DNA of 64,000 bases from Leptospira saintgironsiae (GCF_002811765.1 NZ_NPDR01000006.1:62001-126000); one strand, 5' to 3'; counted from the stretch's first letter, positions 8,982-17,148 are shown. Notes: generated from the letters alone by a model not told the origin. Translations and numbers: made by a program.

Positions 8982-10076
8982 TTGGAGCATCTCCCCGGTT
9001 TTTTTCTTCATTTTTGGATCCAATTTGGAACCGCACTTTGCCTACTTCTCGCGGCGATGGAGCTCGCTAAGAAAAGGGAAAATGCGATGCCAGGTGGGAT
9101 CTTCTACCTAGCCATCATTCTCGCCTTGGTGGAGAGTCGATTGGGCTTAGGTCTGGTGCCATGGGCCGCGGATCATATTTGGTTCTGGCCTGCATTCTTC
9201 CCCGCGGTCTGGGCTGTGGGTCCTACATTACTTTTGGTGTCTAGGAATATGGTCCAATTTGCTTTGGACAGAGAGATCCAGATTGGAAAACATTTTATTC
9301 CGGCTATTCTACTCTTACTCGGGGAATTAATCGCCTATACTATTCTACCTGCAGAAGAGATCAGAGAATATATCCGAAATGCAATGTTCGGTTCCAAGGT
9401 GGATATTCTAACTGGAGTTACAATTTTTGGTTCCATCCACCAAACTGTTTATTCCATTTTTCTTTGGGTGTTGTTTAGAAAGGCTTCCAAGGAAACTGAG
9501 ATCCCACTTTCTTCTCTAGTTTATACGATCCTGTTCGTAGTTTTCACAACGATTCAACTTTGTTGGTTCGGATATTTTTTGAAGAATCAGTTTTTATTAG
9601 CTGCAGGTTCTAGTTTCCAAACTTTAGGGATCGTTCTTGTATTTTTATTCTCCTCAAGATATCCGAATTTTTTCATTTCTTTGAAGTCGGAGATCCAACA
9701 GAAAAGATACGAGAGAACCCAGCTAAATGGATTGGATCTGGACCAACTTCATACTCGTATCAATGAATTGGTAGAGGCGGATAAAATATATAAAGAAGAA
9801 AGTCTGAAAATCCAGGACTTCGCCGAAAAACTATTGGTATCTCCTCACCAACTTTCCCGCATTTTAAACGAGACCTACGGCAAAAACTTCAATGAATTCC
9901 TAAATTCATTTAGGGTAGAAGAGGCCAAAACTCTTCTATTAGAGGACCTGGAACGAACTGTTCTCTCCATCGCATACGATGTTGGATTCAATACTAAGTC
10001 CACATTTAATGCACAGTTTCTGAAAATCACAGGAATGACTCCTCTAGAATGGCGAAAAAAGGGTAGCAAACTATAA
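8982..10076 (+). CDS. Membrane-anchored AraC-family transcriptional regulator
   Basis: The 364-residue protein has six to seven hydrophobic segments in its first 230 residues and then an AraC/XylS double helix-turn-helix (SPHQLSRILNETYGKNFNEFLNSFRVEEAK, then LSIAYDVGFNTKSTFNAQFLKITGMTPLEW) in the last 100 residues. This arrangement is a known class in which an integral-membrane sensor carries the DNA-binding domain on its cytoplasmic side. The signal it senses is unknown. The start used is TTG at 8982, with a purine-rich GAAGGAA about 10 nt upstream; ATG at 9087 is possible but would cut off the first membrane segment. It is divergent from the citrate synthase homologue, with 128 bp between them, and may regulate neighbours. 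Confidence 0.85.
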   Translation: MEHLPGFFLHFWIQFGTALCLLLAAMELAKKRENAMPGGIFYLAIILALVESRLGLGLVPWAADHIWFWPAFFPAVWAVGPTLLLVSRNMVQFALDREIQIGKHFIPAILLLLGELIAYTILPAEEIREYIRNAMFGSKVDILTGVTIFGSIHQTVYSIFLWVLFRKASKETEIPLSSLVYTILFVVFTTIQLCWFGYFLKNQFLLAAGSSFQTLGIVLVFLFSSRYPNFFISLKSEIQQKRYERTQLNGLDLDQLHTRINELVEADKIYKEESLKIQDFAEKLLVSPHQLSRILNETYGKNFNEFLNSFRVEEAKTLLLEDLERTVLSIAYDVGFNTKSTFNAQFLKITGMTPLEWRKKGSKL

Positions 10077-10115
10077 GTTCGGACGATTGTTTTTCGCATA
10101 TCGGTTAGGATAAAA

Positions 10116-10144
10116 CCTTCCTGTCGGATTCCGCAAGGAAGGAG
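10116..10144 (+). promoter_or_regulatory. Hairpin that encloses the ribosome binding site of the M24 gene
   Basis: CCTTCCT (10116-10122) pairs perfectly with AGGAAGG (10136-10142), and an inner CGG/CCG pair closes an ATT loop. The right arm is the Shine-Dalgarno tract AAGGAAGGAG, about 10 nt before the ATG at 10154. No T-run follows, so it is not a terminator of the AraC gene. It may limit translation of the downstream gene. Confidence 0.45.
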
Positions 10145-10153
10145 AAGAGACCG

Positions 10154-11116
10154 ATGTCCCGAGAAACATATCCTAAAGAAGAACTAGAATCTTACCGCAA
10201 AGTGCAAGCCTTGGCTTACGAAGCGGTGGAATCCGTACGCAAGGAATTATATCCAGGGATCACCGAAAAAGAAGCCGCTCGCAAAATTGACGATTATATC
10301 CGAAACGCTGGAGGCACGTCCTTCTTCCATTATGGTTTTGCATGGTTTGGAGATAGAACTGCATTTAGAGGATTCAAACGTCCACTCTCTCTTAATTATT
10401 TAAGAAAAGGAGAAGGTTTACTCCCTCATTTCGGAGGAAAGTTCCAACCCTCTAATCGTAGATTAGAAGAAGGTATGGCTGTGATCCTTGATGTAGCTCC
10501 TACGTTTGCAGGAAGAGCTGCAGATGTTGGTTATGCATTTTCATACGGCGAAAATCCAGAACATGATAAAGCACTTTTAAGTTTAGAAGAATACAGAGAA
10601 TTAATCATAAGAAGAGTTTTAGAAGAAAGATCCTTATCCGAAATCTATTTAGAAGTGGATGCAAGGATACGTGCATCTGGATACGTTAACTGTCATTCTA
10701 TCTATCCCCAGGGAGTTTTAGGTCATAAAGTAGGAAGACTTCCTGCTTATAATTTCCCAGGCGGAAGAGTGAATGGATTTCCATTCCAAACATTCGCATA
10801 CTTATTCCCTCAAATGATAAAAGATCTGATTCCTGGAGTTTCAGGACATTCTCCATTATGGGGAGAAGGTTCCGACTTCAGAGCGGAGCCAGGACTCTGG
10901 GCAGTAGAACCTCATATTGGTAAGATTTATTCTGGCTCAAAAGAATCAGAATCCTTCGGAGCAAAATGGGAAGAAATCCTAGTAGTTACAGATTCCACTG
11001 CGTATTGGTTAGATGAGGATCTTCCTCATGTTCGTCTTTGGAAGGAGAAGAAAAGATCTAAATCTTCTAAACCAGTCACAGGCGCTAAAAAACAAAAAGA
11101 AAAAGTCCCGGCTTAA
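10154..11116 (+). CDS. M24-family (pita-bread) metallopeptidase-like protein
   Basis: The 320-residue protein is a single M24 catalytic domain without the N-terminal creatinase domain of prolidases. All five metal ligands of the methionine-aminopeptidase/prolidase fold can be placed: two Asp in ILDVAPTFAGRAADVGYAF (spaced D-x10-D), His in PQGVLGHKVGR, Glu in GLWAVEPHIG, and Glu in KWEEILVVT. It ends in a Lys/Ser-rich tail of about 30 residues that is probably disordered. The expected reaction is hydrolysis of an N-terminal peptide bond or a related C-N bond; the substrate is unknown. The ribosome site is strong but lies inside a hairpin. The next gene begins 44 nt downstream in the same direction. 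Confidence 0.83.
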   Translation: MSRETYPKEELESYRKVQALAYEAVESVRKELYPGITEKEAARKIDDYIRNAGGTSFFHYGFAWFGDRTAFRGFKRPLSLNYLRKGEGLLPHFGGKFQPSNRRLEEGMAVILDVAPTFAGRAADVGYAFSYGENPEHDKALLSLEEYRELIIRRVLEERSLSEIYLEVDARIRASGYVNCHSIYPQGVLGHKVGRLPAYNFPGGRVNGFPFQTFAYLFPQMIKDLIPGVSGHSPLWGEGSDFRAEPGLWAVEPHIGKIYSGSKESESFGAKWEEILVVTDSTAYWLDEDLPHVRLWKEKKRSKSSKPVTGAKKQKEKVPA

Positions 11117-11159
11117 TTGAAATACATTCAATAATTTTAATATTTAATTTAGAAGGCTT

Positions 11160-12011
11160 ATGATGAGCAGCGAAATATTACAGGATAAGGATTTTCATTT
11201 TTATCCGGTCAGAAAACCTAAATTCGAATTTAGCGAGAACGGCACCAGTAAACATTGGATGGACGGTTCCGCTTATAAAACCCATATTCTGAATACCTGG
11301 ACTTTATTTTTTCCGGATGGGGAAAGATTTTTTATCAGAAGTATCCAGAAATTCCTACCAAACATTAAAGATCCGAGAGTTCTCAGAAATGCAAAAGCAT
11401 TCATGGGCCAAGAAGCCCAGCACGCGGGAGAGCATAAAAAAACCTGGAAAATCCTAGAAGACCAGGGCTTTAAGATCAAAACATTCACTGATTTTGTGAA
11501 TTCATTCTTTGTAAACTTTGTAGAAAAAGTATTACCAGCTAAGTCTTGTTTGGCGGCAACTGCAGGCGCGGAACATTATACTTCTCTTGTTGCTACTATA
11601 GGTCTTCAAATTAAGGCATTAGACCAAGCAGAATCAGAGATGAAACGTCTTTGGGAATGGCATGCAGCAGAAGAGATAGAACACAAATCAGCTGCCTACG
11701 ATGTGTTCTTGGATATCAGCGGAAATTATTTTAGAAGAATGATCACTTTCCTTGGAGTGACAATCGTATTCTGGGCGGCAACATTTATAGGCGCTGAAAT
11801 TCTTTTATGGCAAGAGGGACTTACTTTTAAATGGAAAACCAGAAAAGATGCTTTTCGTTTTATCTTTATAGACGAAAAGGTCTTCTTTCATGCGCTGGGT
11901 GCATTCTTCAGATACTTCCGTCCTAATTTTCATCCGGAACAAGAAGATAATCTGGAATTAAGTAAGATAATATTCGAATCGCCAGAGCATAAATACAAGG
12001 AAATTGCATGA
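11160..12011 (+). CDS. Ferritin-like metal-dependent hydrolase family protein (COG3687/PF10118 type)
   Basis: The 283-residue protein matches the predicted metal-dependent hydrolase family by its sequence style: RKPKFEF, THILNTWTLFFPDGERFFIRS, and His/Glu-rich helices FMGQEAQHAGEHKKTW, TAGAEHYTS and EWHAAEEIEHKSAAYDVF. The repeated E-x-x-H pattern on helices looks like a di-iron carboxylate site of the ferritin fold, so an oxygen-activating or hydrolytic role on lipids is possible; that is inference. One or two hydrophobic segments follow (ITFLGVTIVFWAATFIGAEILLW), suggesting membrane attachment. The stop overlaps the ATG of the SDR gene by four bases, and an epoxide-hydrolase-like gene follows, so the three probably act together. 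Confidence 0.8.
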   Translation: MMSSEILQDKDFHFYPVRKPKFEFSENGTSKHWMDGSAYKTHILNTWTLFFPDGERFFIRSIQKFLPNIKDPRVLRNAKAFMGQEAQHAGEHKKTWKILEDQGFKIKTFTDFVNSFFVNFVEKVLPAKSCLAATAGAEHYTSLVATIGLQIKALDQAESEMKRLWEWHAAEEIEHKSAAYDVFLDISGNYFRRMITFLGVTIVFWAATFIGAEILLWQEGLTFKWKTRKDAFRFIFIDEKVFFHALGAFFRYFRPNFHPEQEDNLELSKIIFESPEHKYKEIA

Positions 12012-12808
12012 GCAGACTAAGCGGGAAAAATGTTTTAATCACCGGAGCAAGCGGTGGTTTCGGTAAAGAATTAACCAAACAACTGTTAAAGAAAGGCGCC
12101 AATTTAGTGCTTACTGATATGAAAGCACCTGAAACCAAGGCTGAATTCTATTTAGAAAATTCTAAATCAGTTCCAGGCAAAATACTTGGAAGTTTTGCAG
12201 CGGACTTAAGCAGCGAATCAGGTTGCGAAAAAGCTTATAAAGAAGCGATTAAGATCCAACCTAAGATAGATATTCTAGTAAATAACGCAGGCTTAGCATT
12301 CGGCGGAAGATTACTGGATGTTCCAATGGACAAATGGAAATTGATTTTGGATGTAAACCTATACGCTCCAATTTATCTTTCTCGTTTATTCTTACCTGCA
12401 ATGTTGGAAAGAAAATACGGACAGATCGTAAATCTATCTTCTTGCGCAGGGATTACAGCGCCAGGTGAGTTAGTATATTATTCTGTTTCTAAATTTGGGA
12501 TCAGAGCATTGGGCGAAGCATTAGATTCAGGTTATAGACACCAAGGAATATATACGACTAACGTGTATCCTTTCTTTGCGAACACAAACATACTACATTC
12601 TCAACAATTTGGAACAGATAAACCTAAAGTAGTTCCTTCTTTGATCGTAGACAGCCCTCAAATGGTAGTTCGAGCCATAGTAAGAGGGATAGAAAAAAGA
12701 AAGATGCATGTATTCCCAGGATTTACTGCGAAGTTATTGCGCTTTTTGACCAGACTGTCTCCTGGTTTCTTAAGAGGAATGGAAAGGCTCGGACAAAAAT
12801 TTTCTTAA
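12008..12808 (+). CDS. Short-chain dehydrogenase/reductase
   Basis: This 266-residue SDR has the nucleotide-binding TGASGGFGKE near the N-terminus, NNAG near residue 90, and the catalytic Ser and YxxxK in LSSCAGITAPGELVYYSVSKFG. The acidic residue after the second strand (LVLTDMKAP) points to NAD(H) rather than NADP(H). The C-terminal 40 residues are basic and hydrophobic, which is common in SDRs that act on lipids at the membrane. It begins inside the stop codon of the ferritin-like gene (ATGA) and precedes an alpha/beta hydrolase by 18 nt, consistent with a small lipid-modifying operon. The substrate is unknown. Confidence 0.88.
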   Translation: MSRLSGKNVLITGASGGFGKELTKQLLKKGANLVLTDMKAPETKAEFYLENSKSVPGKILGSFAADLSSESGCEKAYKEAIKIQPKIDILVNNAGLAFGGRLLDVPMDKWKLILDVNLYAPIYLSRLFLPAMLERKYGQIVNLSSCAGITAPGELVYYSVSKFGIRALGEALDSGYRHQGIYTTNVYPFFANTNILHSQQFGTDKPKVVPSLIVDSPQMVVRAIVRGIEKRKMHVFPGFTAKLLRFLTRLSPGFLRGMERLGQKFS

Positions 12809-12826
12809 ACGAAAAGAGGCGAAAAT

Positions 12827-13771
12827 ATGGCGGCTACCCAACTGGAAAACGGAGTAAAAAAAGAAAGAACTGAGGCTTTTAAAGAAACCTTTGTTCATAA
12901 TGGTGATGTTTCTTTGTATGTGAAATATAATCATACAGCGAAAGAAAGACCGAACAGACCTACAGTCCTATTCGTTCATGGATATCCTGACGATCATAGG
13001 GTATGGTCCTACCAGATGGAATCCTTAAAAGAGGATTATAATGTGGCCGCCCTGGATCTAAGAGGTTCCGGAAAGTCCGATAAGCCTAAAAAACAAAAAG
13101 CATATAATGTTCGTAGAATATTCGAAGATCTTGAATCTGTGATCCGATTTGTAGGTAATGATAAGCCTGTACATCTTGTTGCTCATGATTGGGGATCTCT
13201 CATCAGTTGGGCCTTTGTTGCAGACGAACAAAAATCAGTTTGGGCAAAATCATATACTGCAATGGGTGGACCTCATCCGGTTCTTGGGCGTAGGAGTGCT
13301 TTCCAAATGGCTCTTTCTGGAAATCCACTTTCCCTATACAAAGCACTTTCTCAGCTCAAAAGATCTTGGTACATTCTATATTTCCAAATTCCTTTTGTGC
13401 CTGAATGGATCTGGAGAACTTTCAGTAAATTTTTCTGGAAGTACACAATGAATACTGGAGGAGTTCCAAAGAACGATACTCTTAGAAATAAATCCAAAGA
13501 AGAGATTGTTGCTACAACAGTTTCCAATGTGAATTTATATAGAGAGCTGCTTAGAGGAGAGAAGTATCCGGAACCTAAACATATCAAGGCTCCAGTCCAG
13601 GTTCTAATTCCACTCAAAGATTTTGCGATCCGACCGGAGTTATACAGACTTCATGAAAGGATTTGTGATTCTTATAAAGAATATACATATGATAGCAATC
13701 ATTGGATTCAAAGAACAATGCCTGACATGGTGAGTGAAAAGATCAGAGAATTTGTCTGGGAGATCGGCTGA
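12827..13771 (+). CDS. Alpha/beta hydrolase, epoxide hydrolase/dehalogenase-like
   Basis: The 314-residue protein shows the oxyanion-hole motif VLFVHGYPDDHRVW, LDLRGSGKSDKP, and the nucleophile elbow LVAHDWGSLISWAF, in which the nucleophile is Asp. That Asp marks the epoxide hydrolase/haloalkane dehalogenase branch. A later acid (PLKDFAIRPEL) and the catalytic His in SNHWIQRTMPDMV complete the triad. The cap region is aromatic-rich (SWYILYFQIPFVPEWIW), suiting a hydrophobic substrate. It is the last gene of the cassette with the ferritin-like protein and the SDR. The ribosome site AAGAGGCGAAAAT precedes ATG 12827. The exact substrate cannot be deduced. Confidence 0.87.
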   Translation: MAATQLENGVKKERTEAFKETFVHNGDVSLYVKYNHTAKERPNRPTVLFVHGYPDDHRVWSYQMESLKEDYNVAALDLRGSGKSDKPKKQKAYNVRRIFEDLESVIRFVGNDKPVHLVAHDWGSLISWAFVADEQKSVWAKSYTAMGGPHPVLGRRSAFQMALSGNPLSLYKALSQLKRSWYILYFQIPFVPEWIWRTFSKFFWKYTMNTGGVPKNDTLRNKSKEEIVATTVSNVNLYRELLRGEKYPEPKHIKAPVQVLIPLKDFAIRPELYRLHERICDSYKEYTYDSNHWIQRTMPDMVSEKIREFVWEIG

Positions 13772-13843
13772 AAAACGTAAAATAGTAATCGGTCTAAACT
13801 AGAAAAAAAGAAACCAGATCCGTTCTAAAAGGGTCAGATATGC

Positions 13844-14398
13844 ATGATCTCGGACGGAATCCAAAAAATTCTAGTTTTATGGAAAGAGAAAGTTCTCCCA
13901 AACTCGGGAGCACTTTCTTTTTTGATCATACCTTTTTTCGCCCTGGTACTTGTCGCAGATCAGGCAAAATCCTTATCCGATAAAGAAGTTCATAAATATT
14001 TTTATGAAACTTGGAAATTAGAGATCGATCCCAGAGATAATTTGGAATTGTTCAAAGAAACTCAACATTGGATCGGAACTCCTCATAGAGATAATGGGAA
14101 AGACGAATCAGGAATAGATTGTTCTAGTCTTGCTGCAAAGTTGGTCAAAAAAGCATATTCCAAAACAATTTCAGGCTCTTCCGAAAGTATCTCCAAGCAG
14201 GTCAAAAAGATCTCCGAATCAGATCTGCAAGAGGGAGATTTAGTATTTTTTAATATATACGGCGAGAAGATCAGTCATGTTGGGGTCTATCTCAAGGATA
14301 GAAAATTTGTACATGCTTCCGTGGTGAAAGGTGTAACGGTTAATTCCTTGGATGAGAATTACTATAAGACCAGATTTGTATTGGCTGGAAGATTATAG
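13844..14398 (+). CDS. NlpC/P60-family cell-wall endopeptidase
   Basis: The 184-residue protein has one N-terminal hydrophobic segment (LSFLIIPFFALVLVADQA), which may act as a signal peptide or anchor, and a C-terminal NlpC/P60 domain. The catalytic Cys is in DESGIDCSSLAAKL, the His in EKISHVGVYLK and the third polar residue is the His of KFVHASVVKGV. WIGTPHRDNG before the Cys is the usual substrate-side segment. The family cleaves peptide bridges of peptidoglycan, typically gamma-D-Glu-L-diamino-acid bonds. A VanX-type dipeptidase gene follows in the same direction, separated by a repeated intergenic element, so both may remodel or recycle cell-wall peptides. Confidence 0.87.
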   Translation: MISDGIQKILVLWKEKVLPNSGALSFLIIPFFALVLVADQAKSLSDKEVHKYFYETWKLEIDPRDNLELFKETQHWIGTPHRDNGKDESGIDCSSLAAKLVKKAYSKTISGSSESISKQVKKISESDLQEGDLVFFNIYGEKISHVGVYLKDRKFVHASVVKGVTVNSLDENYYKTRFVLAGRL

Positions 14399-14483
14399 TC
14401 GCTTCGCTCCTGAAGCCCGTGAACTAATATTGATAGATAACCTTTATTTTAGGACGGACTATAGTCGCTTCGTTCCTGAAACC
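14394..14483. repeat. Two-copy imperfect direct repeat
   Basis: A 24-bp unit at 14394-14417 recurs at 14460-14483 with only two mismatches (C/T and G/A), and weaker similarity continues for about 20 bp. The unit core is TAGTCGCTTCG followed by CCTGAA. In the first copy GCTTC and GAAGC can form a small hairpin; in the second the pairing is broken. The first copy starts inside the last codons of the NlpC/P60 gene. Confidence 0.7.
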
Positions 14484-14534
14484 ACTGATTCAGTATTGAT
14501 TGACACAGAGTTTAAGGGCTGAAATCGTCCTTGC

Positions 14535-15194
14535 ATGAGAGTTCGTGGTTTTGGTCTGATCTTAATTCTGCTTACGTTCTTCTATTGCCAAAAACCTCCA
14601 GTCCTTAAATTAGAAGAAAGCCCTCCTCCTTTAAAGATCGAAAAAGGATTAGTAAACGTAAAAGATATAGACCCAAATATAGAGATAGATCTTCGTTATT
14701 CTACTCCTGAAAATTTTACTGGCTCCATCATCTATCCTTTTCAAACTTGTTTACTCCGAAAAGAAACTGCAGAAAAATTAAAAGCAGCCAACTTAGAATT
14801 CCAAACGTATGGATATAAGATCAAAATTTGGGATGGATATCGTCCCCCTTACGCACAAAAAATTTTATGGGAGAAGGTCCCAAATCCAAGATATGTTGGA
14901 AATCCGACAAAAGGTGGCTCTGTTCATAATCGAGGCGGAGCAGTGGATCTCACGTTAATAGATTCGGAAGGAAATGAATTGGAAATGCCAAGTCCTTACG
15001 ATGAATTCACTTATAAAGCTTCTCCTTTACGTAAGGACTTGGAGCCAACTGTTTCTAAAAATCTGAAAGTCCTGGTTGGAATTCTAACAAAGCATGGATT
15101 CAAACAGATCAGTTCTGAATGGTGGCATTATAACGACGGGGATGCAAAAGTTTATCCCTTAGTAGAGGTGGATCCAAAACTTTGGGAGAAATGA
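14535..15194 (+). CDS. D-alanyl-D-alanine dipeptidase (VanX/DdpX family), lipoprotein
   Basis: The 219-residue protein starts with a lipoprotein-like signal ending in TFFYC. The body matches the M15D dipeptidases: DLRYSTPENFTG, KIWDGYRPPYAQ, the zinc motif GSVHNRGGAVDLTL (S-x-H-x6-D), and EWWHYND, which supplies the catalytic Glu and the third zinc ligand. The family hydrolyses D-Ala-D-Ala; in bacteria without glycopeptide resistance clusters this usually serves recycling of cell-wall dipeptide. No van genes are near. The protein ends in an ATGA overlap with the rRNA methyltransferase gene, so the two are translationally coupled. Confidence 0.9.
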   Translation: MRVRGFGLILILLTFFYCQKPPVLKLEESPPPLKIEKGLVNVKDIDPNIEIDLRYSTPENFTGSIIYPFQTCLLRKETAEKLKAANLEFQTYGYKIKIWDGYRPPYAQKILWEKVPNPRYVGNPTKGGSVHNRGGAVDLTLIDSEGNELEMPSPYDEFTYKASPLRKDLEPTVSKNLKVLVGILTKHGFKQISSEWWHYNDGDAKVYPLVEVDPKLWEK

Positions 15195-16141
15195 AACATT
15201 TAGAAATGTTCTCTAATCGCCTGACCAGGATGTCCAAACATTGGAAAAAATGGGCGAGAAGAAGAGGGATCACTTGCTTTAGGATCTACGATCGTGATAT
15301 CCCCCAGGTTCCAATCGTAATAGATCTTTATGAAAATTATTGTTTAGTCTCTGAATACTTAAATTCTTATCCGATGTCCGATGAAGAAAGAGAATCGGAA
15401 AGAAATACAATCCGAAACTTTATAATTGAAATTCTTCAACTTGCTCCGGAAAATTTGTTTTGGAAAACCAGAGAACGTAAAAAGGGAAATCTACAATACG
15501 AAAAGTTAGATACCCAAGAAAAATCCATTGAAGCGAATGAAGGTGGATTGAAGTTTAAAGTAAACTTAAGCGATTATCTAGATTCAGGTCTTTTTTTGGA
15601 TCATCGAACTACTCGAGATCTTTTTAGAAAAGAAGCTTCTGGGAAGAATGTTCTAAATTTATATTCTTATACTGGAGCATTCTCAGTTTATGCTGCTGAT
15701 GGTGGCGCAGAAAAAATTACCAGCGTGGATCTTTCTCAAAAATATTTGGATTGGTCCAAAGAAAATTTCGAACTCAACGGATTGTCTCACGAAGAGCATG
15801 AGTTTATTAGAGAAGATATTACAGAATGGTTGAAAAGGGAACGGACAAATCTTAAAAGAACACAATACGATCTTATCATAGTAGATCCTCCTACATTCTC
15901 AAATAGCAAGAAGATGAGAGATATTTTTGATGTACAAAGAGATTATTCTTTCCTACTAAATTCAATCTTTAGAGATTTTTCCGCGCCAGGTGCAGTTCTC
16001 TTTTTCTCTACAAATTTTAGAAAGTTCAAGTTAGAAGCAGACGAACTTCTTTGGGAAGATATCCAGGATATTACGAAACAAACTCATCCGGAAGATTTTC
16101 GAAATGAAAAGATCCGATTTGTTTGGAAGATGAAGAAGTAG
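15191..16141 (+). CDS. rlmK: Class I SAM methyltransferase, RlmK-like (23S rRNA m7G)
   Basis: The 316-residue protein corresponds to the C-terminal RlmK half of the fused E. coli RlmKL, which methylates G2069 of 23S rRNA at N7. Diagnostic segments are FSNRLTRMSKHWKKWARRRGITCFRIYDRDIP (amino-terminal hairpin domain), GLFLDHRTTRDLF, the SAM-binding VLNLYSYTGAFSVYAADGGA, TSVDLSQKYLDW and the catalytic VDPPTFSNSKKM. The RlmL half is not present here, so it is a stand-alone version. ATG 15191 overlaps the VanX stop by four bases; an in-frame TTG at 15182 is less likely. A terminator-like hairpin follows. Confidence 0.88.
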   Translation: MKHLEMFSNRLTRMSKHWKKWARRRGITCFRIYDRDIPQVPIVIDLYENYCLVSEYLNSYPMSDEERESERNTIRNFIIEILQLAPENLFWKTRERKKGNLQYEKLDTQEKSIEANEGGLKFKVNLSDYLDSGLFLDHRTTRDLFRKEASGKNVLNLYSYTGAFSVYAADGGAEKITSVDLSQKYLDWSKENFELNGLSHEEHEFIREDITEWLKRERTNLKRTQYDLIIVDPPTFSNSKKMRDIFDVQRDYSFLLNSIFRDFSAPGAVLFFSTNFRKFKLEADELLWEDIQDITKQTHPEDFRNEKIRFVWKMKK

Positions 16142-16146
16142 GATTG

Positions 16147-16185
16147 CAAATTTGTTGGAGCTCCTACGAGACCACTCCAAATTTG
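16147..16185. repeat. Inverted repeat between convergent genes
   Basis: CAAATTTGTTGGAG (16147-16160) pairs with CTCCAAATTTG (16175-16185) with a two-base bulge. It begins just after the rlmK stop. It contains GTTGGAGCTCCTAC, which resembles the palindrome at 16287-16300, so it may belong to a dispersed intergenic repeat family. Confidence 0.5.
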
Positions 16186-16223
16186 TGATTGAAGATCTTA
16201 CAGTTTTATGATATAGGGCAAGG

Positions 16224-16275
16224 GACTCCCACGGGCCACTCCCCCCAATCCCAACGCAGGGTGGGGGTCGTTTTT
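16224..16275 (+). terminator. Terminator-like hairpin after rlmK
   Basis: GACTCCCAC (16224-16232) can pair with GTGGGGGTC (16261-16269), nine pairs with one G-U, followed by GTTTTT. The loop of about 28 nt is large and C-rich, so the structure is plausible but not typical. Confidence 0.5.
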
Positions 16276-16276
16276 A

Positions 16277-16300
16277 AAAAAATGCGGTAGGAATTCCTAC
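16277..16300 (-). terminator. Terminator-like palindrome after the SDR gene
   Basis: Read on the minus strand, GTAGGAATTCCTAC (16287-16300) forms a five-pair hairpin with an AATT loop. It is followed after three bases by ATTTTTTT. It lies directly downstream of the SDR stop at 16303. Confidence 0.55.
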
Positions 16301-16302
16301 AC

Positions 16303-17106
16303 TCAGGTAACTGAAGTCTTAGACAAAAATTTCGCAAAAAATTTAGGGAAGTAATGTCTTAAGAATAGACCGAATTTCTCTTTTCCACCTGCGATGATCA
16401 CTTGCAGATCTTCATTCTCGATCGCATCCAGAATTTTGCGTGCACATTCGTCTGCATCGATTCCATTCTCGATTACTTTATCCATTTTTTTCTGAGGACT
16501 TCCATCCCCTTTGAGCGCGTTATGCGAAATATTAGTCTTCACAAAACCAGGATATACCAACGTAACTTTCAGATTTTCTTTCGTATTTTCTGCTCTAAGT
16601 GCTTCATAAAAACCAGTTAAAGCAAATTTTGTGGAAGAATATCCAGTTCTCAATGGAACTCCGATAAGTCCCGCAACACTCGCAATTGTGGAAACCCAAC
16701 CTTGTTTTCTCTCTCTCATATGAGGAAGTACAGCAAGAGTCAGAGCAATATTACCGAAGTAGTTCACTTTCATAAGAGTTTCATAAGTCTCGATGGAAGT
16801 TTCATGAGCGAAGGAACGTTGGCTGATCCCACCATTATTGATAAGTACATCTATCTTTCCGAAAGTTTTGATAACTTGATTGGGAGCTTTTCCTAACTTT
16901 TTATAATCTTCTAGATCCAAAGGAAGGATCATGCTATTTGAATCTGTTAGTCCGTTTTCTTTGCGAACTCTTTTGAGTTCTTTTTCTCTCCTAGAAGAAA
17001 GAACTAATGTCGCTCCTCTTCTCGCGGCTTCTTTTACTAAAGACTCGCCGATCCCAGAAGAAGCTCCAGTAATCCATACAACTTTGTCTTTGAAAAATTC
17101 TCCCAT
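16303..17106 (-). CDS. Short-chain dehydrogenase/reductase (DHRS7-like)
   Basis: This SDR of about 267 residues has VVWITGASSGIGESL, the coenzyme-specifying VLSSRREKEL (basic residues favour NADPH), VLINNGGIS, and the catalytic Ser plus YxxxK in STIASVAGLIGVPLRTGYSSTKFAL. The C-terminus is basic and aromatic (LFLRHYFPKFFAKFLSK), as in membrane-associated lipid SDRs. I start at 17106 because GGAG lies eight bases before that ATG on the minus strand; the reading frame is open to another ATG at 17142 without a ribosome site. The UbiA-like gene lies directly upstream in the same direction. Confidence 0.87.
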   Translation of the reverse strand: MGEFFKDKVVWITGASSGIGESLVKEAARRGATLVLSSRREKELKRVRKENGLTDSNSMILPLDLEDYKKLGKAPNQVIKTFGKIDVLINNGGISQRSFAHETSIETYETLMKVNYFGNIALTLAVLPHMRERKQGWVSTIASVAGLIGVPLRTGYSSTKFALTGFYEALRAENTKENLKVTLVYPGFVKTNISHNALKGDGSPQKKMDKVIENGIDADECARKILDAIENEDLQVIIAGGKEKFGLFLRHYFPKFFAKFLSKTSVT

Positions 17107-17148
17107 ATTTTTATCTCCGATATTAAATTTCTTAGGCGGCATTAGGAT

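Noticed and set aside
8752..9111. Plus-strand ORFs across the citrate synthase and AraC starts
   Set aside because: They overlap the well-supported 5' ends of two real genes and show no family features.
14394..14483. Short repeats as a CRISPR array
   Set aside because: Only two imperfect copies, no further spacer-repeat units and no cas genes nearby.
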